From assembly GCA_022508925.1 (NCBI GenBank), contig JAFLUF010000002.1:35137-69459 (forward strand): DNA of 34,323 bases. Direction: 5' to 3'. Below the pieces are notes generated by a model. It saw only the letters and a program-made list of their open reading frames with translations. It was not told the origin of the DNA and did no database searches. Origin of the DNA: Oscillospiraceae bacterium (GTDB lineage Bacteria; Bacillota; Clostridia; Oscillospirales; Ruminococcaceae). The position numbers were made by a program, and so were the translations under genes. Position 1 is the first letter of the stretch. Each line of letters starts with the position of its first letter. Shown here piece after piece: positions 6,782-13,769 of the stretch.

Positions 6782-7939
6782 TTAATACAGCTCTTTGAGA
6801 TTAGACTCGTTTGTTGAGCCAGTAGCGCTGAAAGTGTTCATAACAAACACAAGATCGGTAATGCCGTAATTTTTCGCGATTTCGACCGCGTTTACCTTGT
6901 TGCGCATATCGATTACGATTATCTCCTCAAAGGAGCTCGTAAGGAAAGGCACAAAAGCGTTTCCGTAGCTGTCCTTGATTATCATAAGCTTTCTGCCGTT
7001 TTTGCAGTCGGTCGTAACGTGTTTTATATCGTTATCAAGTCCGAATATCAGATACCACTCCGACGGGTCATACAAATCTATTGTAGCGGGCAGCTTTACA
7101 TTGGGATTTAAGACCTCTGTCATCTGAGTATCGTATTTTACCACATTGTAGGAATTTGGCGGAATATAATACGTAAAAGTATCGGGATTGTTCTTTATTC
7201 TCGAATCTCCGTTGCTGTAGTGATAAAGCGCACCCACAAAGCCCTCCCGTGTAACGGTCTCATACTCAGAAAGAGGCGTAAAGGAAACTCCCGCGGCCTT
7301 CGCAAACTCCTGCGCGGCATAATACGCTCCGAGCGGCTGCCAGTGGTGGTCTGTGCGGAAGAAAATATACTCGGACTTGTGCTTTTCAAATACGCTGTAA
7401 ACATCAACGGGCGTTACTCCGGAAAGATACCCGTTTATATTATCTATATTGTCCTTTTCGCTTGCCATATACTTTTTATACTCGTTGGGAAGGTAAAATG
7501 ACCCCGACGTCGGAGAAACAAGAGAATAGACCTTAACATCTCCGAGCAGCTCTTTAAACTTGTTAAGCTGCTTCGCATAATCCTGCCCTACCGCTTTTCC
7601 GCCGCCGTAAAGAGAAAACGTGCTTCCGTCATCAAATATCGCAAGACCTCCCGACAACTCGCCGTTGCCCATTGCGGGAGTCTGCGTTCCGGAAGAACTG
7701 CTTTGCGATTCCGAAGAACTGTCAGTTTTCTCCTCTGATGAAGAATCGACGGTTGAAGATGAATTCTCCGCTGAAGAATCGGAATCGACCGTTTCGGAAA
7801 AGCTGTTGTTTTCGTTCATGATAATATCGTTGATATCCGGCAGCGAGCCGTCATCAACAACAATATTACAGCCGCTTGAACATACAACCGCAAAAAGTGC
7901 TAAAACTGATGCAAGAATTTTTGTTGGATTTGTTTTCAT
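6782..7939 (-). CDS. DHHW/AlgX-like SGNH lipoprotein
   Basis: 385 aa. A signal peptide ends in SSGC (Cys24, lipidation). Residues 45-90 are a Ser/Glu/Asp linker. From about residue 95 it matches DHHW-family (AlgX/AlgJ-like) proteins: TDHHWQPLGAYYAA (196-209) carries the Asp/His part, and IKDSYGNAFVPF carries the probable catalytic Ser324. Members usually work outside the cell with an MBOAT protein in O-acylation of polysaccharides. The N-terminal ExRxLAxxP segment typical of DHHW proteins is not here but in the upstream gene 7980-8324, as if one protein were split. It is separated from that gene by 40 nt with a good AAGGGG ribosome binding site. Confidence 0.85.
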   Translation of the reverse strand: MKTNPTKILASVLALFAVVCSSGCNIVVDDGSLPDINDIIMNENNSFSETVDSDSSAENSSSTVDSSSEEKTDSSSESQSSSSGTQTPAMGNGELSGGLAIFDDGSTFSLYGGGKAVGQDYAKQLNKFKELLGDVKVYSLVSPTSGSFYLPNEYKKYMASEKDNIDNINGYLSGVTPVDVYSVFEKHKSEYIFFRTDHHWQPLGAYYAAQEFAKAAGVSFTPLSEYETVTREGFVGALYHYSNGDSRIKNNPDTFTYYIPPNSYNVVKYDTQMTEVLNPNVKLPATIDLYDPSEWYLIFGLDNDIKHVTTDCKNGRKLMIIKDSYGNAFVPFLTSSFEEIIVIDMRNKVNAVEIAKNYGITDLVFVMNTFSATGSTNESNLKELY

Positions 7940-7979
7940 AATGCTTTCCCCTTTTATTATTCTGAGCTATTGCTCTTAA

Positions 7980-8324
7980 TTACTCCTCTATCTCGGGCAA
8001 AGGTCCCACAAAGTGCGCGCCGCCCTCGATATCAAAGCCAAGATGTCCGCGTACTTCGGCTATGATCTCCTTCCAATTGCTTCTCATTGGAACAGCGTCA
8101 TTATAATATTCGGAAAATTTTTCGGTAAACTCACCGCTGAAATAACTCTCAACGGTAAACCTCGGACAGCTTGCGAGTTTTCTTTTTTCCTCAACGGAAA
8201 CAGTCGGACGCTCAGCCGTGTTTATAAACACAGTGATACCCGCAAACACCGCAAGTATTGCCGCGATATTGAAAATGATCAATCCGTGCGGCGTTTTCTT
8301 TACATTTTTCTCCTGCTGCTCCAT
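7980..8324 (-). CDS. Membrane-anchored DHHW-type N-terminal segment protein
   Basis: 114 aa. One membrane helix (residues 13-33) is followed by a presumably extracellular part reading EEKRKLASCPRFTVESYFSG and FTEKFSEYYNDAVPMRSNW. That is the pattern that opens full-length DHHW proteins (EKRxLAxxPxF, sGeftxxfexyyxDxxPxR). The protein ends before the SGNH core, which is supplied by the next gene. It could form a two-chain enzyme with that lipoprotein, or act as a DltX-like small membrane partner of the MBOAT. CGGAGG precedes the ATG, so it is translated on purpose; a simple frameshift does not explain the split because the next gene has its own signal peptide. Confidence 0.75.
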   Translation of the reverse strand: MEQQEKNVKKTPHGLIIFNIAAILAVFAGITVFINTAERPTVSVEEKRKLASCPRFTVESYFSGEFTEKFSEYYNDAVPMRSNWKEIIAEVRGHLGFDIEGGAHFVGPLPEIEE

Positions 8325-8347
8325 AAATCCTCCGATATGTTAAGCCA

Positions 8348-9751
8348 TTAAAATCTCCAGTACAAAAAGGCGTCTGTCGTCGCGTCCACAAGCATGATAC
8401 TGCTTAAAGCAAGCATTCCCATGCATAAAACCGTTCCGCTTACGGAAATAACCGTCCTTGCGGCATAGTTTTTCTCCGCGAGCTTTCCGAACGCTTTCAT
8501 CAGCGGGAAAGTACAGATTATCGCAGCCGCGATGAGATATACGTTGCCGCACAGCGACGAAAGTTCAAACTCTCCGCCCCAGCCGTTCGGATTAAACGGA
8601 GTAATGTTTCTGAAGAATAATCCGAGCTCTCCGATATCCTCGAAATAAAAGATGCCAAATCCGATTATTATAACAAACTTGCTGTAGATATGCCGTATCA
8701 CAAGCGGAATTTTGTTCATATTCTTTTTCCCGATACGGGTCTCAAGAAGTATAAACAATCCGTAGTACAGACCCCACAAGATATAATTCCAGCTTGCTCC
8801 GTGCCATATTCCCGTACAAAGCCATACAAGGAACAGACTTAAGTATTTGTTTCTCTTTCCGAAAAACGTAACTGGAAGCAGATAATCCCTGAAGAACGAG
8901 CCGAGGGAAATGTGCCAGCGCTGCCAGAACTCGGTTATGTCCTTACACAGATAAGGGTGGTCAAAGTTCTCGTTGAAATGAAATCCGAATATCCTGCCCA
9001 ATCCGATAGCAATATCCGAGTAGCCCGAAAAATCAAAGTAGATGTACAGCGAATACAGAATAATTCCATACCATGAACCGGAAATCGTAACCGAGCTAAT
9101 GCTCCCGCCAAACATATCCTCTACTATTCTAAAAAGCTGATCAGCGAGAAGCACCTTTTTGGACAGTCCGATCACAAATCTTGTCAGTCCCTGGCTGAAA
9201 TCCTCAAGAGTTGTTCTGCGGTTGTCGATCTCCGCCGCGATAGTTTCGTAGCGGACGATCGGTCCGGCAATAAGCTGAGGAAACAGACAGACATACAAAA
9301 GCATCTTGAAAAAATTCTTCTGCGGCTGTATCTTTCCCCAATAGCAATCAACAATGTACGAAATGACCTGAAATGTGTAAAAGCTTATTCCCGCCATCAG
9401 AACGATCTCGGGCACCGGAAGGTCGGCGGAGAATATCGAGTTTATATTTCTCATGATAAACCCGCTGTACTTGAAAACGCCGATCATTCCTATATTGAAT
9501 ATCAGACCGCCCGCAAGACACAGCTTCTGGTATTTCTCCTGTTTGAACTTTCCGATCCCGAGCCCGACGAAATAGTTTACGACTGCGGAAAGAACAAGAA
9601 AAACCACCCGCGTCGGCTCTCCCCATGAATAAAACGCGAGCGAAAGTATGATAAGTACAGCATTCTTCGCCTTTATCGGCTTAAACACCATATACGCAAC
9701 AAGGCATATCGGCAAAAACAGATATAAAAAAATAAGACTTGAAAAAACCAT
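8348..9751 (-). CDS. MBOAT family O-acyltransferase (AlgI/DltB-like)
   Basis: 467 aa, about 10-12 membrane helices. The family core is clear: FDFSGYSDIAIGLGRIFGF, then EFWQRWHISLGSFFRDYLLP (His280), then CTGIWHGASWNYILWGLYYG with the invariant His317. AlgI and DltB relatives move an acyl group from an intracellular carrier to an extracellular polymer with help from an SGNH/DHHW protein. It is the first gene of the operon that also encodes two DHHW pieces, FkbH and an ACP, and has a GGAG site before its ATG. The downstream ACP suggests a DltB-like carrier-dependent mechanism rather than acetyl-CoA use. Confidence 0.92.
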   Translation of the reverse strand: MVFSSLIFLYLFLPICLVAYMVFKPIKAKNAVLIILSLAFYSWGEPTRVVFLVLSAVVNYFVGLGIGKFKQEKYQKLCLAGGLIFNIGMIGVFKYSGFIMRNINSIFSADLPVPEIVLMAGISFYTFQVISYIVDCYWGKIQPQKNFFKMLLYVCLFPQLIAGPIVRYETIAAEIDNRRTTLEDFSQGLTRFVIGLSKKVLLADQLFRIVEDMFGGSISSVTISGSWYGIILYSLYIYFDFSGYSDIAIGLGRIFGFHFNENFDHPYLCKDITEFWQRWHISLGSFFRDYLLPVTFFGKRNKYLSLFLVWLCTGIWHGASWNYILWGLYYGLFILLETRIGKKNMNKIPLVIRHIYSKFVIIIGFGIFYFEDIGELGLFFRNITPFNPNGWGGEFELSSLCGNVYLIAAAIICTFPLMKAFGKLAEKNYAARTVISVSGTVLCMGMLALSSIMLVDATTDAFLYWRF

Positions 9752-9815
9752 TTATACTCCATCCGACCTCAAAATCGGCAATATTTTGCAAATTACGCAC
9801 AATTTCACATATATA

Positions 9816-9844
9816 TTTATAGCACTTTTCAAGTGTCTTGTCAA
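9816..9844 (-). promoter_or_regulatory. SigA-type promoter of the MBOAT-DHHW-FkbH-ACP operon
   Basis: TTGACA (9839-9844) and TATAAA (9816-9821) on the minus strand are 17 nt apart, about 65 nt before the MBOAT ATG. It is a near-consensus, probably strong vegetative promoter. Confidence 0.85.
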
Positions 9845-9904
9845 GGCTTTTTTATAATATACGGGAAAATTTTTACGAAACGTTTGTTTAGTGATAATCA
9901 ACAG

Positions 9905-10081
9905 CTAAAAAAGCCGAGTCGCGCAGTAGCAACTTCGCGCGACCCGACGCCCGGAAAACAATGACTTAAGTTAAGAGCATAAATGAGTTTTTGGAGAATT
10001 AAGGTAAAAATGTGGAAGAAATATTGTGACGTTGTTTACTTTCAGGCTTATCAGGATTTTTGTCAGCGTTATATGTAAATA
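9905..10081 (-). ncRNA. Candidate small RNA ending at an orphan terminator
   Basis: A minus-strand promoter-like pair (TTGGAT 10111-10116, 17 nt, TATAAC 10088-10093) would start an RNA near 10081. It would end at the strong terminator 9907-9948, giving about 175 nt. The interval has no useful open frame on the minus strand. It would be transcribed towards the MBOAT promoter. The promoter match is moderate, so this rests mainly on the terminator. Confidence 0.35.
9907..9948 (-). terminator. Strong Rho-independent terminator without an obvious gene
   Basis: On the minus strand a 12-bp stem (GTCGGGTCGCGC with GCGCGACTCGGC, two G-U pairs, 12-nt loop) is followed by TTTTTT. The two wobble pairs exist only in this orientation; on the plus strand they are mismatches and there is no T-run. 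The nearest upstream gene on this strand lies beyond carB. Confidence 0.85.
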
Positions 10082-10265
10082 GCCATTGTTATAAATAATA
10101 CCGCATGATCATCCAAAAGGTTGCAATATTTTTAAAATTTATTCAGATTTTTATTTTGTGAGATACAGTAGGCTATTAGTTGCTTTAACCATAAGGGATT
10201 TGTTTTAGCAGTAAATTATTTTACCGAGGATATAACAAAAAGTTTGGATTTTTGCGTATATGCTA

Positions 10266-10294
10266 TTGAAATTTTTTGTGAAATATGGTATGAT
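10266..10294 (+). promoter_or_regulatory. SigA-type promoter of carB
   Basis: TTGAAA (10266-10271), a 17-nt spacer and TATGAT (10289-10294) predict a start near 10301. That gives a leader of about 75 nt before the carB ATG and makes the track start at 10310 unlikely. Confidence 0.8.
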
Positions 10295-10345
10295 TATAAA
10301 TAGTGTAAATTGGGCGAGACGGTAAACCGCCAAAAAATTTTATTG

Positions 10346-10360
10346 CGTACCGACGGTACG
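10346..10360 (+). promoter_or_regulatory. Hairpin touching the carB ribosome binding site
   Basis: CGTACC-GAC-GGTACG forms a tight six-pair stem whose last base adjoins the GGAACGGAG ribosome binding site. It could limit or gate translation. It does not match the PyrR binding loop I know. Confidence 0.5.
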
Positions 10361-10375
10361 GGAACGGAGCTATCA

Positions 10376-13300
10376 ATGCCAAAGAAACAGGACATAAACA
10401 AAATTCTTATCATCGGTTCGGGACCTATCATAATAGGTCAGGCGTGTGAGTTTGATTACTCGGGAACACAGGCGTGCAAGGCGCTTAAGAAGCTCGGGTA
10501 CGAGATCGTACTTGTAAACTCAAATCCGGCGACAATTATGACAGATCCCGATGTTGCGGACATAACCTACATCGAGCCGCTTAATCTTGACAGGCTCACG
10601 CAGATTATCGAAAAAGAACGTCCCGACGCTCTTTTGCCAAACCTTGGCGGTCAGTCGGGTCTTAACCTCTGCTCCGAGCTTGGCGCGGCGGGAGTTCTGG
10701 AAAAATATGGTGTAAAGGTCATCGGCGTTCAGCTTGACGCCATTGAGCGCGGCGAGGACAGGATAGAGTTTAAGCATACAATGGAAACGCTCGGCATTGA
10801 AATGGCGAGAAGCGAAGTTGCGTACTCGGTCGACGAGGCGGTCAAGATAGCCGAAAAACTACGTTATCCCGTAGTTCTCCGTCCCGCGTACACAATGGGC
10901 GGCGCCGGCGGCGGAATGGTGTACAATGTAGAAGAGCTTAAGATCGTCTGCGAAAGGGGGCTTCAGGCGAGCCTTGTGGGTCAGGTCCTGGTCGAGGAAT
11001 GCATAAGCGGCTGGGAAGAGCTTGAGCTTGAGGTCGTTCGTGACGCCAACAACAACATAATCACTGTCTGCTTTATTGAAAACATAGACCCCGTGGGTGT
11101 TCATACGGGTGATTCGTTTTGCTCGGCGCCTATGCTGACTATTCCCGAGGACGTTCAGCTTGACTTACAGAAAAAGTCTTATAAAATTGTTGAAGCAATT
11201 CAGGTTATCGGCGGCTGTAACTGTCAGTTCGCGCGCGATCCTGAAACAGGACGCGTTGTCGTAATTGAAATAAACCCGAGAACATCACGCTCGTCGGCGC
11301 TCGCCTCTAAGGCGACGGGCTTCCCTATCGCGCTTGTTTCGGCAATGCTCGCGTGCGGTCTTACGCTCGACGAAATTCCCTGCGGAAAATACGGCACTCT
11401 TGATAAATACACTCCCGACGGAGATTATGTAGTTATCAAGTTTGCGCGCTGGGCATTTGAAAAGTTCAAAAACTCCGAGGATAAGATCGGAACTCAGATG
11501 AAAGCCGTCGGCGAGGTAATGAGTATAGGAAAGACCTATAAAGAGGCCTTCCAGAAAGCTATCCGCAGTCTCGAAACCGGAAGATACGGACTGGGCTTCG
11601 CCAAAAATTTCAACGAGCTTTCAAAAGAAGAGCTTTTGGACAAGCTGCGCGTTATTTCAAGCGAGCGGCAGTTTATAATCTATGAGGCGCTTCGCAAGGG
11701 CGCTTCTGTGGAAGAGATTTATCAGCTTACAAAGATAAAGCATTGGTTCCTTGAACAGATGAAGGAGCTCGTTGAAGAAGAAAACGATCTGCTTAAATTA
11801 AAGGGCAATGTTCCCGAAACCGATGTTCTTAAAAAAGCAAAGCAGGACGGCTTCTCCGACCGCTATTTAAGCCAGCTTCTGGACGTTTCCGAGGAGAATA
11901 TCAGAAGCGCGCGGCTTAATGCGGGAATTTGCGAAGCATGGGAAGGAGTTCATGTAAGCGGAACTCAGGACAGCGCGTATTATTATTCGACCTACAATCT
12001 CGCCGAGGATAAAAGCCCGGTCAATACAGACAAGCCTAAAATCATGATTTTGGGCGGCGGTCCCAACAGAATAGGTCAGGGCATTGAATTTGACTATTGC
12101 TGTGTTCACGCGGCGCTTGCGCTGAAAAAGCTCGGTTTCGAGTCTATTATCGTAAACTGCAATCCCGAAACGGTTTCCACCGACTATGACACCTCGGATA
12201 AACTCTACTTTGAACCGCTTACGCTTGAAGATGTTCTTTCAATTTACGAAAAGGAAAAGCCCGTAGGAGTTATCGCGCAGTTTGGCGGACAAACCCCGCT
12301 TAATCTCGCGAGTGATTTGAAAAAGTACGGAGTAAACATTCTCGGTACATCTCCCGAGACCATTGATGAGGCGGAGGACAGAGACCTGTTCCGTGAAATG
12401 ATGGACAAGCTCGGTATCCCTATGCCCGAAAGCGGAATGGCTGTAAATGTCAACGAGGCGCTTGAGATCGCGAACAAGATCGGATATCCCGTTATGGTTC
12501 GCCCGTCCTATGTTCTTGGCGGTCGCGGCATGGAAGTCGTACATGACGACGAGATGATGAGAGTTTATATGTCGGCGGCTGTGGGAGTTACGCCCGACCG
12601 TCCGATACTCATTGACCGTTTCTTAAACCACGCGACGGAGTGCGAGGCGGACGCTATTTCCGACGGAGAAAACTGCTTTGTTCCCGCGGTTATGGAGCAT
12701 ATCGAGCTTGCGGGAATTCACTCGGGAGACTCGGCATGTATTCTTCCCGCGAAAAATCTCTCGCAAAAGCACATTGACACGATAAAAGATTACACGAGAA
12801 AAATTGCCGTTGAAATGGGCGTTCGCGGACTTATGAACATGCAGTACGCGATCGAAGGCGATACGGTTTATGTTCTTGAGGCAAATCCGCGCGCATCACG
12901 CACCGTGCCGCTTGTATCAAAGGTGTGCGACATCAACATGGTGAAGATCGCGACCGATATAATAACCTCTCCGATTACAGGCAGAAAATCTCCCGTACCC
13001 GAGCTTCACGACCGTCAGATCGGTCACTACGGTGTGAAAGAAGCGGTGTTCCCGTTCAATATGTTCCCCGAAGTTGACCCGCTGTTGGGTCCCGAGATGC
13101 GTTCTACGGGCGAGGTCTTGGGTATTTCCCCGTCGTTCAGCGAGGCGTATTACAAGGCTCAGGAGGCTACCCAGACAAAGCTTCCGAACGAGGGCACTGT
13201 ATTGCTGAGCGTCTGCGACCGCGACAAGCCCGAGCTTATTGAGATAGCCAAGGCGTTCAGCGAGCTTGGCTTTAAGATAATCGCGACTGGCGGTTCGTAT

Positions 13301-13597
13301 TCGATGATAAAGGACGCGGGAATTCCCGTTGAGAAGATCTTCAAGATCTACGAGGGCAGACCGAATATCGCGGACGAGATCTCCAACGGGCAGATACAGC
13401 TTATCATTAACACGCCCGCGGGAAAATCCAGCGCGCACGACGACAGCTATATCAGAAAGTCAGCGATAAAGCACCGTATCCCCTACATCACAACAATGGC
13501 TGCGGCAAAGGCAAGTGCTGCGGGAATACGCGCGATAAAGGAAAATACGCATTTAGGAGTAAAATCACTTCAGGCACACCACGCTGATATAAAGTAA
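10376..13597 (+). CDS. carB: Carbamoyl-phosphate synthase large subunit
   Basis: 1073 aa from the ATG at 10376 (MPKKQDINKILIIGSGPIII), the same length as E. coli CarB. The track's TTG at 10310 adds 22 unrelated residues and lies only about 9 nt after the predicted transcription start, so it was rejected. Two ATP-grasp halves are present: the first has FDYSGTQACKALKKLGYE and RPAYTMGGAGGG, the second GQGIEFDYCCVHA and RPSYVLGGRGM. The C-terminal MGS-like allosteric domain follows (IATGGSYSMIKDAGI). It makes carbamoyl phosphate for pyrimidines and arginine, using ammonia from CarA. carA is not in the window, which is unusual because carAB are normally adjacent. Confidence 0.97.
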   Translation: MPKKQDINKILIIGSGPIIIGQACEFDYSGTQACKALKKLGYEIVLVNSNPATIMTDPDVADITYIEPLNLDRLTQIIEKERPDALLPNLGGQSGLNLCSELGAAGVLEKYGVKVIGVQLDAIERGEDRIEFKHTMETLGIEMARSEVAYSVDEAVKIAEKLRYPVVLRPAYTMGGAGGGMVYNVEELKIVCERGLQASLVGQVLVEECISGWEELELEVVRDANNNIITVCFIENIDPVGVHTGDSFCSAPMLTIPEDVQLDLQKKSYKIVEAIQVIGGCNCQFARDPETGRVVVIEINPRTSRSSALASKATGFPIALVSAMLACGLTLDEIPCGKYGTLDKYTPDGDYVVIKFARWAFEKFKNSEDKIGTQMKAVGEVMSIGKTYKEAFQKAIRSLETGRYGLGFAKNFNELSKEELLDKLRVISSERQFIIYEALRKGASVEEIYQLTKIKHWFLEQMKELVEEENDLLKLKGNVPETDVLKKAKQDGFSDRYLSQLLDVSEENIRSARLNAGICEAWEGVHVSGTQDSAYYYSTYNLAEDKSPVNTDKPKIMILGGGPNRIGQGIEFDYCCVHAALALKKLGFESIIVNCNPETVSTDYDTSDKLYFEPLTLEDVLSIYEKEKPVGVIAQFGGQTPLNLASDLKKYGVNILGTSPETIDEAEDRDLFREMMDKLGIPMPESGMAVNVNEALEIANKIGYPVMVRPSYVLGGRGMEVVHDDEMMRVYMSAAVGVTPDRPILIDRFLNHATECEADAISDGENCFVPAVMEHIELAGIHSGDSACILPAKNLSQKHIDTIKDYTRKIAVEMGVRGLMNMQYAIEGDTVYVLEANPRASRTVPLVSKVCDINMVKIATDIITSPITGRKSPVPELHDRQIGHYGVKEAVFPFNMFPEVDPLLGPEMRSTGEVLGISPSFSEAYYKAQEATQTKLPNEGTVLLSVCDRDKPELIEIAKAFSELGFKIIATGGSYSMIKDAGIPVEKIFKIYEGRPNIADEISNGQIQLIINTPAGKSSAHDDSYIRKSAIKHRIPYITTMAAAKASAAGIRAIKENTHLGVKSLQAHHADIK

Positions 13598-13658
13598 GTC
13601 AATAAAAAAATACGTGTTACTCTTAACGTCAAAGCAATAATATCAAACTAAATAGGAT

Positions 13659-13697
13659 AAAGCGCTACTTAACATTTGTTTTAAGTAGCGCTTTTAA
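13659..13697 (+). terminator. Rho-independent terminator after carB
   Basis: A perfect 14-bp stem (aaagcgctacttaa at 13659-13672, complement 13681-13694) with an 8-nt loop is followed by TTTTAAT. It is about 60 nt after carB and may also partly stop transcripts from the convergent helicase gene. Confidence 0.9.
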
Positions 13698-13769
13698 TAC
13701 ATTACATTATACATAATTAAATTTAATCAAAACAATTATATATCCAAATTAGGATTATACGTTTCAGAG

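Larger units (their letters stand above)
9752..10375. other. 624-bp gap between divergent MBOAT and carB
   Basis: It holds the MBOAT promoter, a minus-strand terminator (9907-9948) with no gene upstream of it, a possible small RNA, the carB promoter and carB leader. GTAAA-TTAT-TTTAC (10211-10224) is a short inverted repeat that might bind a regulator. A 31-codon plus-strand frame at 9983-10078 has no convincing start signals. No conserved protein gene is visible. Confidence 0.7.

Noticed and set aside
7195-7407. 70-aa minus-strand ORF and similar small frames inside DHHW, FkbH and ftsK genes
   Set aside because: Other-frame shadows of well-supported genes.
9983-10078. 31-codon plus-strand ORF (MSFWRIKVKMWKKYCD...)
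   Set aside because: No clear ribosome binding site or promoter and no conservation evidence; kept only as a possibility in the carB upstream gap.
10310-10375. Track start of carB (TTG at 10310)
   Set aside because: It adds 22 residues unlike CarB, and lies only about 9 nt after the predicted transcription start. The ATG at 10376 has a ribosome binding site and gives the family length.
12917-13438. 173-aa minus-strand ORF inside carB
   Set aside because: Shadow of the conserved CarB C-terminus; no start signals.
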